A DNA stretch of 64,000 bases from Paenibacillus rhizovicinus (GTDB lineage Bacteria > Bacillota > Bacilli > Paenibacillales > Paenibacillaceae): NCBI RefSeq assembly GCF_010365285.1, contig NZ_CP048286.1, positions 6,312,001-6,376,000 of the forward strand, in the 5' to 3' direction. The position numbers and the translations under genes are program-made. Under the pieces are notes generated by a model that was given only the letters and a program-made list of their open reading frames with translations, searched no databases and was not told where the DNA came from. Shown piece by piece: positions 45,118 to 54,518 of this stretch (positions within the stretch are counted from its first letter, which is position 1; every line of letters starts with the position of its first letter).

Positions 45118-46411
45118 AGTAGAACGATCCGCGCCGCTGCAAGGCTGCGTTAAAATTCCCGGTTCCAAGAACAGTGCGCTTGCGCTGCTTGCGGCCGCTT
45201 GTATGGCCGATGAACCCGTTACGCTTCTCGGAATTCCGGACATCGCCGATTTAAGGGTTATTGGAGAGCTGGGCGGGCAGATCGGACTGAAAGTCGAACG
45301 CGACGCCGATGGAACCGTCATCGTCGATCCGCGGATGATTACCAGCACCAATCTGGATGCCGAGAAATCCTCCTCGTTCCGGGCGGCGTATTACTTCGTT
45401 GGCGCCCTATTGGCCAAATACGGCAAAGTTTCCGTCGGTTATCCGGGCGGAGACGATTTCGTCAGCCGTCCGATGGATCAGCATATCAAGGCCTTGAAGC
45501 AGATGGGCGCGACGTTTACGTTCTTCGACAGGCATTATACGGTGGAAGCCGCGGAGCTGAAAGGCTCGGTGATCTACTTTGATACGATCACAAGCGGCGC
45601 GACGATCAATGCGATGTTTGCCGCCGTGCGGGCGAAAGGAACGACGGTGCTGCTCGGCGCCGCGCGCGACCCCGAAGTCACGGACACGGCTAATTTGTTG
45701 AACCGGATGGGAGCCAGAATCGTCGGGGCGGGTACGGATCATATCCGGATCGAGGGCGTAACGGCGTTGAGCGGATGCACGTATACCGTCATTCCGGACC
45801 GGCTGATCGCCGGCGCGTTCTTGATGGCCGCAGGGGCGACGGGCGGCTGCATTACGGTGCAGGACGTTATCCCGGAACATATGTCTTCTTGCATTGCGAA
45901 GCTCCGCGAAATCGGCATGGAGATTGAAACGAACGAACATTCCGTGACGGCCCGTTCGACAGGCATCCTGCGGGCGACCAGAGTCCGTACCGCCATGTAT
46001 CCCGGCTTCGCGACTGATTTGCAGCAGCCGTTAACGGCACTCTTGACGCAGGCTAACGGCAAAAGCATCATCGGCGAACGCATTTATCCGGCTCGATTCA
46101 ATCATGCGGTACAGCTCAACCGGATGGGAGCGAACATCAAGGTTCGCTCCGGCGTCGCTTCCATTAACGGCGGACATCCGCTGCGGGGCGCGCTCGTGCA
46201 TGCATCGGACGTAAGGGCGGGCATCTGTTTGATCGTTGCGGGACTTTGCGCCGAAGGCACGACGACGATCGCCGGCGTGCAGCACATCGAACGGGGCTAC
46301 GAGGACGTCGTCGGTTCGTTCCGCTCGCTGGGCGCGCAGATCGGATTGTTCGATTCGGAGGAGCAAATCGCTTCCGTCGCTTCTGTATCTTCGCTTCGCA
46401 TGAGCAAGTAG
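45104..46411 (+). CDS. MurA-like UDP-GlcNAc 1-carboxyvinyltransferase with Asp at the catalytic Cys position
   Basis: 435 residues from ATG 45104 (AAGGAG upstream). The enolpyruvyl transferase fold is complete: PGSKNSALALLAAACMADEP with Lys22, SSFRAAYYFVGALL with the expected Arg, YPGFATDLQQPLTALLTQAN with the catalytic Asp, and VRAGICLIVAGLCAEGTT. In the active-site loop, PGGDDFVSRPMDQHIKAL aligns with PGGCxIGxRPVDLHLKGL of standard MurA, so Asp117 replaces the usual Cys. Cys-to-Asp enzymes are known to be active and fosfomycin-insensitive. The gene is coupled to a DeoR regulator, not to a cell-wall cluster, and is therefore probably an accessory copy. Confidence 0.9.
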   Translation: MRAIKVERSAPLQGCVKIPGSKNSALALLAAACMADEPVTLLGIPDIADLRVIGELGGQIGLKVERDADGTVIVDPRMITSTNLDAEKSSSFRAAYYFVGALLAKYGKVSVGYPGGDDFVSRPMDQHIKALKQMGATFTFFDRHYTVEAAELKGSVIYFDTITSGATINAMFAAVRAKGTTVLLGAARDPEVTDTANLLNRMGARIVGAGTDHIRIEGVTALSGCTYTVIPDRLIAGAFLMAAGATGGCITVQDVIPEHMSSCIAKLREIGMEIETNEHSVTARSTGILRATRVRTAMYPGFATDLQQPLTALLTQANGKSIIGERIYPARFNHAVQLNRMGANIKVRSGVASINGGHPLRGALVHASDVRAGICLIVAGLCAEGTTTIAGVQHIERGYEDVVGSFRSLGAQIGLFDSEEQIASVASVSSLRMSK

Positions 46412-46435
46412 AAGTAAGCGGCTTCCGGTAAACCG

Positions 46436-46480
46436 AAGGCCTCGATGCCCCGCATGATGCGGACGGCTCGAGGCCTTTTT
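46436..46480 (+). terminator. Terminator after the murA-like gene
   Basis: AAGGCCTCGA (46436-46445) pairs with TCGAGGCCTT (46468-46477), with an inner CCGCAT/ATGCGG stem and a T-run. Confidence 0.88.
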
Positions 46481-46554
46481 GGATTCCTATCACCGACTTG
46501 CGACAACAGCAGCTTTCCGGCCCAGCTGCTCGAATCGGTTCATTCGGCTCATTT

Positions 46555-46599
46555 CGCGCCCGGAGCCGTTCGGTTTTTCCGCGCCCGGAGCCGTTTGGT
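46555..46599. repeat. Two 20-bp direct repeats
   Basis: CGCGCCCGGAGCCGTTCGGT (46555-46574) recurs at 46580-46599 with one change, at a 25-bp offset. Confidence 0.85.
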
Positions 46600-46620
46600 C
46601 GTTACGACTCTGCCGCAACG

Positions 46621-46668
46621 AAGAGGCCCCGCCCCCGCCGCAACTAAGCGACGGGGGCGGGGCCTCTT
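46621..46668. terminator. GC-rich 17-bp perfect hairpin between convergent genes
   Basis: Arms 46621-46637 and 46652-46668 pair perfectly. Only a poor U-tract exists on either strand. It lies 15 bp beyond the alcohol dehydrogenase stop and could end that transcript. Confidence 0.6.
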
Positions 46669-46683
46669 GCTATACCGCCAAAC

Positions 46684-47850
46684 CTACAGCGCCATCACCA
46701 GAATTTCCTTCACGTCTTCCTGGTTCAGCTTCTTGAAATTGCCGAGCGGCCCGAAGAGCACCGCTTCCCGCGCCATGACGTCCAGATGCTCCTCGTCGAT
46801 GTCGTAGAACGACAACGTCGCCGGAGCTCCGATCCGGGTGAAGAAGGCGCGCGTCGCGGAAATGCCGGCCAGCGCCAGGTCTTCGTCGGATTTGCTGCCG
46901 CGCTCGATCCCCCATACGCGCTGTGCATACTGCACGAAACGGTCGACCCGCTCGTTATACACGTATCGCATCCAGTTCGGGAACACGATGGACAAGCCAG
47001 CGCCGTGCGGGATGTCGTAGATCGCGCTGATTTCATGCTCGATGCCGTGGGACGCCCAGTCATTGGCCATGCCGACGCTGATCAAGCCGCCGTTCAGCGC
47101 CAGCGTTCCGCACAGCATCAGGTTCGCCCTTGCGTCGTAATCGTTCGGATTATCGAGTGCTTTCTCCGCGTTCTCGATGACCGTTTGCAGGATCGATTCG
47201 CACAGGCGCTCCTGAAGCGGCACGTCTGTCGTAAGCGAGAAATATTGCTCGAATACGTGCGACATAATGTCGACGATGCCGTTCACGGTCTGGTCGCGCG
47301 GAACGGAAAACGTCAAAGTTGGGTCAAGAATGGAGAAACGCGGGTACGTATGTATGCTGCCGAAAGAGCGCTTCTGTTTCGTCTCCCAATTGGAGACGAC
47401 GGAATTACCGTTCATTTCCGAGCCGGTTGCGGAGAGCGTAAGAATCGCGCCCATCGGAAGCGCGTCTGCGATGGTCGCCTTATGCATGAAGAAATCCCAG
47501 ACGTCGCCATCGTAGCGCACGCCTGCCGCGATCGCCTTGGCTGCGTCCAGCACGCTGCCGCCGCCGACGGCCAGAATGAAGTCGACGCCTTCGCTGCGGC
47601 ACAGCTCGATGCCGCGGTTGACCGAGGCCAGACGGGGATTCGGCTCGATGCCGGACAATTCGACGACATTTGCCCCGAACGACTGAAGCTGGTTCATGAC
47701 TTCGTCATAGAGGCCTGTTCTTTTTATGCTCCCTGATCCATATACAAGTAAAACCGTCTTTCCGAACGGCTCGACCAAGCTGCTGAGCTGCGAAACCGTA
47801 CCTTTGCCGAAAACGATTTTCGTCGGATTCTGGTAAGTAAATGACTGCAT
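46684..47850 (-). CDS. Iron-containing alcohol dehydrogenase (BdhA/YugJ type)
   Basis: 388 residues. The N-terminal Rossmann domain has FGKGTVSQLSSLVEPFGKTV and the NADPH-site GGGSVLDAAKAIAAGV; the C-terminal helical domain has the metal ligands in VDIMSHVFEQYF and SHGIEHEISAIYDIPHGAGL. It interconverts aldehydes and alcohols (butanol dehydrogenase class), often to detoxify reactive aldehydes. GGAGG precedes ATG 47850. It is divergent from a MarR gene, and its 5' UTR holds a sequence resembling the MarR operator, so MarR control is likely. Confidence 0.92.
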   Translation of the reverse strand: MQSFTYQNPTKIVFGKGTVSQLSSLVEPFGKTVLLVYGSGSIKRTGLYDEVMNQLQSFGANVVELSGIEPNPRLASVNRGIELCRSEGVDFILAVGGGSVLDAAKAIAAGVRYDGDVWDFFMHKATIADALPMGAILTLSATGSEMNGNSVVSNWETKQKRSFGSIHTYPRFSILDPTLTFSVPRDQTVNGIVDIMSHVFEQYFSLTTDVPLQERLCESILQTVIENAEKALDNPNDYDARANLMLCGTLALNGGLISVGMANDWASHGIEHEISAIYDIPHGAGLSIVFPNWMRYVYNERVDRFVQYAQRVWGIERGSKSDEDLALAGISATRAFFTRIGAPATLSFYDIDEEHLDVMAREAVLFGPLGNFKKLNQEDVKEILVMAL

Positions 47851-47886
47851 GCTGCACCTCCAAATAGTTTCAAACGGACTGTTATT

Positions 47887-47916
47887 ATCTTAGCGATTCC
47901 GAAAACGACAAGTCAA
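47887..47916 (-). promoter_or_regulatory. Promoter of the alcohol dehydrogenase gene
   Basis: On the minus strand, TTGACT (47916-47911), 18 bp, TAAGAT (47892-47887). Confidence 0.6.
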
Positions 47917-47963
47917 GCGGACTGCTCTCAAGGTGCAGGAGCCTGTGCATCTGCAGGCAGATA

Positions 47964-48037
47964 TTGACTGCAGGTTGCTTGTTGTTTAATATAGTTCATA
48001 TACGAACTGTTCTATTATAGACTGTTCTGATTAGAAC
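47964..48037 (+). promoter_or_regulatory. MarR gene promoter with two inverted-repeat operators
   Basis: TTGACT (47964-47969), 17 bp, TAATAT (47987-47992). Directly downstream are AGTTC-N6-GAACT (47993-48008) and GTTCT-N4-AGAAC (48024-48037). Repressor bound here would cover the transcription start, as in MarR autoregulation. Confidence 0.72.
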
Positions 48038-48057
48038 TATACAGGAGGATGCATCAA

Positions 48058-48528
48058 ATGGATTATTCCGATCCGAACGTGAAGCAGGCAATCGAAGTGC
48101 TGCAATCTTTCATGTCCGTCACTCGCGCGGTCTCCGAATTTACGCGACTTAACGCGGAAAGTGTCGGACTTACCATGTTGGGCATGTCGATCGTGAACAC
48201 GCTGCTCGGCTCGCCGGGGCTCTCGCTGAAGGAACTGACGGAGAAGCTGCAGGCATCGAAGAGTACGATCAGCGTAAGCGTGGAAGGGCTTGTTCAGGGA
48301 GGCATCGCGGAGCGGTCGCAAGCGGCAGGAAACCGGCGGGAAATCAATCTTTCCTTGACCGACGAAGGGAAGGAACTCGCTCGGCGCTCCATCAGGCAAG
48401 CTTATTCCTATCGGGCGATGACGGCGGCATTGCAGTCGCTGGACGAGGAGCAAATTCATCAGCTGCTGGGCATGCACGCGCGGATCGCGGAGGCCCTGCA
48501 ACGATTCAACATAGCGGAAATGGCGTGA
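48058..48528 (+). CDS. MarR-family transcriptional regulator
   Basis: 156 residues from ATG 48058. The upstream ATG at 48049 directly touches AGGAGG, so the downstream one, 9 nt from it, is preferred. The winged helix is at about 50-110 (SPGLSLKELTEKLQASKSTI; VSVEGLVQGGIAERSQAAGN) with dimer helices at both ends. It contains two Cys-free helices, so redox sensing by Cys is not expected. Operators of the AGTTC/GAACT type lie in its promoter; the divergent alcohol dehydrogenase is the probable target. Confidence 0.9.
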   Translation: MDYSDPNVKQAIEVLQSFMSVTRAVSEFTRLNAESVGLTMLGMSIVNTLLGSPGLSLKELTEKLQASKSTISVSVEGLVQGGIAERSQAAGNRREINLSLTDEGKELARRSIRQAYSYRAMTAALQSLDEEQIHQLLGMHARIAEALQRFNIAEMA

Positions 48529-48677
48529 AACCGCGCATGATCGAGGTTTGAGAATTTTCAGAAAATAAGATGCCAAGTTGGAAAAAGACATGTATAATTA
48601 AAACATAATCGCGCTGCGTTAGTATACATGACAGAACCTTTACAAAGACGCTACATACAGGAGGTGGATGGCACTTT

Positions 48678-50627
48678 ATGGCGAATGCAGCAACCATTGG
48701 AATTTCAATGCGCGATTTGTATTTGTTTAATAAAGGCAGTCTTTATCACAGTTACCGCACATTCGGTGCGCATCCAATTCGTCTTGCTGATGATTACGGC
48801 GTCCGTTTCACGGTTTGGGCTCCCCATGCACGGGAAGTTCGCGTCGTCGGCGATTTCAACCATTGGCAGGGCGAACGGCATGCCATGGAACGCATCGGGG
48901 AAACCGGCGTTTGGAGCCTGTTCGTCCCTAATCTCGTTCCGGGTACGGTGTACAAGTACGAAGTACATACTTCGGCAGGCGAGCTGCTGCTGAAAGCAGA
49001 TCCATTTGCGTTTCTATCCGAGCTCCGGCCCAACACCGGGTCCGTCGTAACCGACATTTTCAATTACGATTGGAATGACGGCGACTGGCAGCGGCGCAAG
49101 CAGGAGATGAGCCCGTACCATGAATCGATGCTTATTTACGAGGTGCATCTCTCTTCCTGGCGAAGCTGGGGCAAGGAAATGTTCTGGACTTACGAGGAAA
49201 TGGCGGAAGGACTTGTTCAGTACGTGGTCGAAATGGGATATACCCACATCGAGCTGCTTCCGATAACGGAGCATCCGCTCGATATGTCCTGGGGCTACCA
49301 GGTAACGGGGTATTACGCCGCGACCAGCCGTTTCGGGAGTCCGAAGCAGCTGATGTACCTCATCGATCGCTGCCATCAGCAGGGCATCGGCGTCATCCTC
49401 GATTGGGTGCCGGGACACTTCTGCAAGGACGATCACGGGCTGCGCCTGTTCGACGGCACTCCGATTTTCGAGGGAACGGATTGGAAGCGGGCGGAGAAAC
49501 CTTTGTGGGGAACTTTGGCCTTCGACTTCGGCTGCACGGAGGTGCAGAGTTTTCTGATTTCCAACGCCATCTACTGGATGGACGTATTCCATATTGACGG
49601 TCTTCGCGTGGATGCCGTCGCAAGCATGATTGATCTTCATTTTGACAAACCCCCAGAAATGCTCACATACAATACGTTCGGCGGAACGGAAAATATCGAA
49701 GCGATCCGTTTCCTGAAACGATTGAACGAAACCGTGTTTCACTATTACCCCGATGCGCTCATGATCGCGGAGGATTCCTCTTCTTGGCCTGCCGTCACGT
49801 CCCCTACTTATATGGGCGGACTCGGCTTCAATTTCAAATGGAACATGGGCTGGATGAACGACATGCTCCGATATATGGCGCTGGATCCGGCCGAACGAAT
49901 GCGCCACCACAATCTCATCACCTTCTCGCTCGTGTACGCTTTCTCTGAAAATTACGTTCTGCCGCTGTCCCACGACGAAGTCGTGCATGGCAAACGATCG
50001 CTCCTGAACAAAATGTCCGGCTCGTATGATCAGAAATTCGCCCAGCTTCGCTTATTCTATGGCTACTGGATGACGCATCCCGGCAAGAAGCTGCTCTTCA
50101 TGGGCGGCGAATGGGGTCAGTTCGACGAATGGAAATACGACGAAGCGCTCGATTGGCAGCTGATCGGTTATCCGAAGCACGGCAGCATGCATCATTACGT
50201 CAAGTCGCTCAACCGCGTTTACGGCGAACAGGCTTCTCTCTGGGAACGGGATTGCGATCCCGGCGGCTTCGAATGGATCGACGTCCATAACGCGGCCCAG
50301 AGCGTCATCGTGTTCATGCGGCGCGGGCATGGCGAGCATGACTTCTCCGTCATCATCTGCAATTTCTCGAACCAGCACTACCCCGAATATCGCATCGGGG
50401 TACCCGAGCCCGGTCAATACCGGCTGGCTCTGCACAGTGAGGCGGCAGCTTTCGGCGGTGCCCTGGCGCACATGCAGGAAATCATATATAGCTCCAAGAC
50501 AGCCTGGCATGGAAGGCCTTGCAGCCTGACGATCGATCTTCCTCCGCTTTCCTTCCAACTGCTTGTGTTTGCATCAGGGGAACATGGCCGCAGCGAACGC
50601 TTTTCCGCTTTGCATGGATTGATGTAA
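48678..50627 (+). CDS. glgB: 1,4-alpha-glucan branching enzyme (GH13)
   Basis: 649 residues. It cuts alpha-1,4 chains and rejoins them through alpha-1,6 bonds in glycogen. An N-terminal CBM48 ([20 protein letters not shown]) precedes the GH13 barrel: [31 protein letters not shown] with the nucleophile Asp, [10 protein letters not shown] with the acid Glu, and [27 protein letters not shown] lies before ATG 48678. It is the first gene of a five-gene glycogen operon. A TATAAT at 48593-48598 may be its -10, with a poor -35. Confidence 0.95.
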   Translation: MANAATIGISMRDLYLFNKGSLYHSYRTFGAHPIRLADDYGVRFTVWAPHAREVRVVGDFNHWQGERHAMERIGETGVWSLFVPNLVPGTVYKYEVHTSAGELLLKADPFAFLSELRPNTGSVVTDIFNYDWNDGDWQRRKQEMSPYHESMLIYEVHLSSWRSWGKEMFWTYEEMAEGLVQYVVEMGYTHIELLPITEHPLDMSWGYQVTGYYAATSRFGSPKQLMYLIDRCHQQGIGVILDWVPGHFCKDDHGLRLFDGTPIFEGTDWKRAEKPLWGTLAFDFGCTEVQSFLISNAIYWMDVFHIDGLRVDAVASMIDLHFDKPPEMLTYNTFGGTENIEAIRFLKRLNETVFHYYPDALMIAEDSSSWPAVTSPTYMGGLGFNFKWNMGWMNDMLRYMALDPAERMRHHNLITFSLVYAFSENYVLPLSHDEVVHGKRSLLNKMSGSYDQKFAQLRLFYGYWMTHPGKKLLFMGGEWGQFDEWKYDEALDWQLIGYPKHGSMHHYVKSLNRVYGEQASLWERDCDPGGFEWIDVHNAAQSVIVFMRRGHGEHDFSVIICNFSNQHYPEYRIGVPEPGQYRLALHSEAAAFGGALAHMQEIIYSSKTAWHGRPCSLTIDLPPLSFQLLVFASGEHGRSERFSALHGLM

Positions 50628-50679
50628 TGCAACTATTTTAGCGCTGCAGCAGGCTGCAGCCTTGAAGGAGAGGGTGTCC

Positions 50680-51846
50680 ATGGGCAGAAAAAGAATGATA
50701 GCTATGCTGCTTGCCGGAGGAGAAGGAAAAAGACTGGGCGTCTTGACGAAGGATCTGGCCAAACCGGCCGTTCACTTCGGCGGCAAGTATCGTATTATCG
50801 ATTTTACGTTAAGCAACTGCGCTCATTCGGGCATCGACACGATCGGCGTGCTGACGCAATACCAGCCGCTTGTACTGAACGCGTATCTGGGGATTGGAAG
50901 TCCGTGGGGATTGGATCGCCGCGACGGCGGCATGGCGATTCTTCCTCCTTACGTCAAGCAGAAAGGCGGCATGTGGTACAAAGGAACGGCGAACGCCATC
51001 TATCAGAACATGGGGTTCATCGACCGGTACGATCCGGACTACGTGCTCGTTATTTCCGGCGACCATATTTACAAAATGGATTACGAGCTCATGCTGCAGG
51101 AGCATGAGGAACGCGGAGCTGACGTGACGATCGCCTGCATCGAGGTCGACTGGAAGGAAGCGAGCCGTTTCGGGATCATGCACGTGGACGACGATGGGGG
51201 GATTACCTCGTTCGAGGAGAAGCCGAAGGTGCCGACGAGCAATTTGGCATCCATGGGCGTATATATTTTCTCCTGGCCGGTGCTCCAGCAATATTTGATC
51301 CGCGACGAATCGAACCGTCAATCCGGCAACGATTTCGGCAAAGACATCATTCCCGCGATGCTCCAGGACGGGGTGAAACTGCAGTCCTATACGTTTAACG
51401 GTTATTGGAAGGACGTCGGTACGCTCGAAAGCCTGTGGGAAGCGAACATGGATCTGTTGTCCGAGCAGCCTGCGCTGGATTTGAACGACCGCAACTGGCG
51501 GATCTATTCCGTTAATCCTAACCGGCCTGCGCATTACGCGTCGGGAACCGCGGAAATCGTCGATTCCCTCGTTACGGAAGGCTGCATCATCGAAGGTTTC
51601 GTACAGCGATCCGTCCTCTTCTACGGCGTGCAATCCGGCGTCGACAGCGAAATCAGGGAATCCGTCATCATGCCGAACGTCAAGATCGGCAAAGGTGCGC
51701 GCATTTATAAATCCATCATCGAGGAAGGCGCCATTATCGGCGACGGCGTCGTGATCGGAAGCCCGGACAGCGAGACCGTCACCGTCATCGGAAGCGACGA
51801 ACTCGTCACCGCCAACCATTCGCTGCAGGAGGTCGAGCACTCATGA
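50680..51846 (+). CDS. glgC: Glucose-1-phosphate adenylyltransferase, catalytic subunit
   Basis: 388 residues from ATG 50680; TTG 50662 overlaps the RBS AAGGAGAGGG and is not used. It makes ADP-glucose, the glycogen precursor. Features are [66 protein letters not shown] and [16 protein letters not shown], then a C-terminal beta-helix ([20 protein letters not shown]). It overlaps glgD by 4 nt; in Bacilli GlgC and GlgD form one enzyme. Confidence 0.95.
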   Translation: MGRKRMIAMLLAGGEGKRLGVLTKDLAKPAVHFGGKYRIIDFTLSNCAHSGIDTIGVLTQYQPLVLNAYLGIGSPWGLDRRDGGMAILPPYVKQKGGMWYKGTANAIYQNMGFIDRYDPDYVLVISGDHIYKMDYELMLQEHEERGADVTIACIEVDWKEASRFGIMHVDDDGGITSFEEKPKVPTSNLASMGVYIFSWPVLQQYLIRDESNRQSGNDFGKDIIPAMLQDGVKLQSYTFNGYWKDVGTLESLWEANMDLLSEQPALDLNDRNWRIYSVNPNRPAHYASGTAEIVDSLVTEGCIIEGFVQRSVLFYGVQSGVDSEIRESVIMPNVKIGKGARIYKSIIEEGAIIGDGVVIGSPDSETVTVIGSDELVTANHSLQEVEHS

Positions 51847-52955
51847 ATTCTTCGATACTAGGCGTTATCAACCTCATTCATGAATCGGACGAAATGGAGA
51901 CGTTGACCGCGAGCCGCTGCCTGGCGACCGTGCCGTTCGGCGCGCGGTTCCGGCTGATCGACTTCACCCTCTCCAGCATGGTCAACTCCGGCATCAACAA
52001 AGTCGGCGTGTTCGCGCAGACGAAATACCGTTCCCTTATGGACCATCTCGGTTCCGGCAAGCACTGGGACCTGCATCACCGCCAAAGCGGGCTGTTCATC
52101 ATGCCGCCGTCCACCGACGACGTCAACGAGGTGCGCCGCGGCGACCTCTATCATTTCTATCAGCATCGCGATTTCTTTGCCCGCAGCGGGCACGAATACG
52201 TATTGGTAACGCGGAGCCATATGATTTGCAACATCGATTTCGAAGGCGTTCTAGCCTCGCACAAGGCGAGCGGCGCGGAAATCACGGTCATTTGCAAGGA
52301 GCAAACCGAGCTGTTCGGAGGGCGGGCACGGAAGGTGCAGATCGACGAGAAGGGGCGCGTCACGGCGATGCAGGACCATTTTGGACGGCTGGCCAGCGAC
52401 CTCGTCTCGATGGAAATGTATTTGATGCGCAAGGAGCTGCTGCTGGAGCTGATCGATACGTCGCTCGCGCAGGGCCAGGACCATCTGGTGCGCCATGCCA
52501 TCATGTCCCGCGTCGACAAGCTGCATATCCAATGCTACAAATTCGACGGCTATCTGGGCGTCGTCAACACGCTGAACAGCTATTACCAGAACAGCATGCA
52601 GCTGTTGAAGCCGGACGTGTGGAGGAGCCTCTTCTTCGAGCCGGGGCCGATCTTTACGAAGGTCAAGGATGAGCCGCCGGCGCGATATGCCGAAGGGGCG
52701 AAGACGAGCAACTCGATCATTGCGAACGGCTGCATCATCGAAGGGACGGTCATCAACAGCGTGCTGTTCCGGGGCGTTCATGTCCGCAAAGGGGCGGTCG
52801 TGCGCAACAGCATTATCATGCAGAACGGCATCATCGGCGAGAACAGCTCGGTCAACCACGTGATTCTGGATAAAGACGTCACGATAGAGCGGGGCAGGGA
52901 GCTGCACGGCGCGGAAGTGTCGCCGTTTATTGCGATGAAGCGGAAAGTCATCTAA
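51843..52955 (+). CDS. glgD: Glycogen biosynthesis protein GlgD (regulatory subunit)
   Basis: 370 residues, paralogous to GlgC but without the N-terminal GGxGxRL catalytic loop: it begins [20 protein letters not shown] and continues [20 protein letters not shown]. The C-terminal beta-helix ([20 protein letters not shown] pattern, here [15 protein letters not shown]) is kept. In B. subtilis and Geobacillus GlgD binds GlgC and raises activity. Its start lies in an ATGA overlap with glgC. Confidence 0.93.
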   Translation: MNSSILGVINLIHESDEMETLTASRCLATVPFGARFRLIDFTLSSMVNSGINKVGVFAQTKYRSLMDHLGSGKHWDLHHRQSGLFIMPPSTDDVNEVRRGDLYHFYQHRDFFARSGHEYVLVTRSHMICNIDFEGVLASHKASGAEITVICKEQTELFGGRARKVQIDEKGRVTAMQDHFGRLASDLVSMEMYLMRKELLLELIDTSLAQGQDHLVRHAIMSRVDKLHIQCYKFDGYLGVVNTLNSYYQNSMQLLKPDVWRSLFFEPGPIFTKVKDEPPARYAEGAKTSNSIIANGCIIEGTVINSVLFRGVHVRKGAVVRNSIIMQNGIIGENSSVNHVILDKDVTIERGRELHGAEVSPFIAMKRKVI

Positions 52956-53054
52956 TACGATTCTTACAGTCTCTTAACGATCTTTCGGTACTATCAACCG
53001 TTCGCGATTGAATAACATGGTTATTAATGACCAGCAACAGAGGTGATTCTTTAC

Positions 53055-54518
53055 ATGAAACTTTTATTTGCAGCTTCGGAAGCGGTGCCGCTCGTGAAAA
53101 CGGGCGGCCTTGCCGATGTGGCCGGCGCACTGCCGAAAGCACTTCAGGCCAAGGGAGCGGACGTCCGCGTCATTCTCCCGAAATACGGATCGATTCCGGC
53201 GGAATACGCCGAGCGGTTCGAAACGATCGCCACGTTCACGGTGCGGCTCGGCTGGCGGGATCAGTACTGCGGATTAATGAAAGCGGAAATCGACGGCATT
53301 ATCTATTACGTGATCGACAATGAGTTTTACTTTAAGCGGAGCGGGCTGTACGGCTATGACGACGATGCGGAACGGTTCGTGTTCTTCTGCTATGCGGTCA
53401 TCGAGTCGCTGTTCCATTCGGATTTCCATCCGGATATCATTCACTGCCATGATTGGCAGACGGGTCTTATTCCTTTCCTGCTCAAGACGCGATATCGATA
53501 CGAGCCGGGCACGCGGGATCTCGCTTCGGTCTATACGATTCACAATTTACGCTATCAGGGCGTCTTCGGGCGCGAGCTGCTCAAGGATCTGCTTGGTTCG
53601 GGCGACGAGCTGTTCGGTTCTGAAGGCATCGAATTCTTCGGCGCGGGCAATTGCATGCTCGGCGGGCTGCGATACGCGGACAAGCTGACGACCGTCAGTC
53701 CGTCTTATGCGCACGAAATCCAGACGGAATATTACGGCGAGAAGCTGGATGGCCTTCTGCGCTGGCGGGCGGGCGACCTGACCGGCATCGTGAACGGCAT
53801 CGACACGGAGGTGTTCGATCCGATGAACGACCCGGCGCTCGAGACGCCTTACCGCGGTTCGCTGCCGCGCAAGCGGAAGAATAAGCTGGCGCTGCAGCGG
53901 GAGCTTGGGCTCGAGGAATCGGAGCACACCCCGCTCATCGGCATCGTATCGAGGCTTGTCGATCAGAAGGGCTTCGATCTCATCGAGGCGGTGCTGGAGC
54001 AGATTTTGTCGGAAAAAGTCCAGCTGGTCGTTCTCGGCTCCGGCGATTGGCAATATGAACAGATGTTCCGCAAAGCGCAAGCGAAGCGCCCCGAACAGGT
54101 CGCTACCTGGTTTGGCTTTAACGACGGGCTTGCCCGGCGCATTTATGCGGGAAGCGATATGTATCTCATGCCGTCGCAGTTCGAACCTTGCGGGCTAAGC
54201 CAGCTCCTTGCGCTGCGCTACCGTTCCGTGCCGATCGTGCGGGAAACGGGCGGACTGCGGGACACGATCCAGCCCTACAACGAATTTACGGGCGAAGGCA
54301 ACGGCTTCAGCTTTACGAATTATAACGCGCATGACCTGTTATATACGGTGCAGCGGGCGATTCGCTTCTATCAGGACCCGGAAGCGTGGCAGCGGCTTGT
54401 CGTGAACGGCGCGAAGGAAGATTATAGCTGGACGCGCTCGGCTAAGGCGTATTTATCGTTGTACGGCTCGATCGTTCCGCAAAGGGAGGAGAATGTCAAA
54501 TGGCCCGTCATCTCGTAA
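53055..54518 (+). CDS. glgA: Glycogen synthase (GT5)
   Basis: 487 residues from ATG 53055 (AGAGGTG upstream). It transfers glucose from ADP-glucose to growing alpha-1,4 chains. The N-terminal KTGGLADVAGALPKALQAKG binds the ADP-glucose phosphates; HCHDWQTGLIPFLLKT and VYTIHNLRYQG follow, and the C-terminal domain has GIVSRLVDQKGFDLIEAVLE and PSQFEPCGLSQLLALRYRSV. It overlaps the GH15 gene by 19 nt, coupling synthesis with a hydrolase. Confidence 0.95.
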   Translation: MKLLFAASEAVPLVKTGGLADVAGALPKALQAKGADVRVILPKYGSIPAEYAERFETIATFTVRLGWRDQYCGLMKAEIDGIIYYVIDNEFYFKRSGLYGYDDDAERFVFFCYAVIESLFHSDFHPDIIHCHDWQTGLIPFLLKTRYRYEPGTRDLASVYTIHNLRYQGVFGRELLKDLLGSGDELFGSEGIEFFGAGNCMLGGLRYADKLTTVSPSYAHEIQTEYYGEKLDGLLRWRAGDLTGIVNGIDTEVFDPMNDPALETPYRGSLPRKRKNKLALQRELGLEESEHTPLIGIVSRLVDQKGFDLIEAVLEQILSEKVQLVVLGSGDWQYEQMFRKAQAKRPEQVATWFGFNDGLARRIYAGSDMYLMPSQFEPCGLSQLLALRYRSVPIVRETGGLRDTIQPYNEFTGEGNGFSFTNYNAHDLLYTVQRAIRFYQDPEAWQRLVVNGAKEDYSWTRSAKAYLSLYGSIVPQREENVKWPVIS

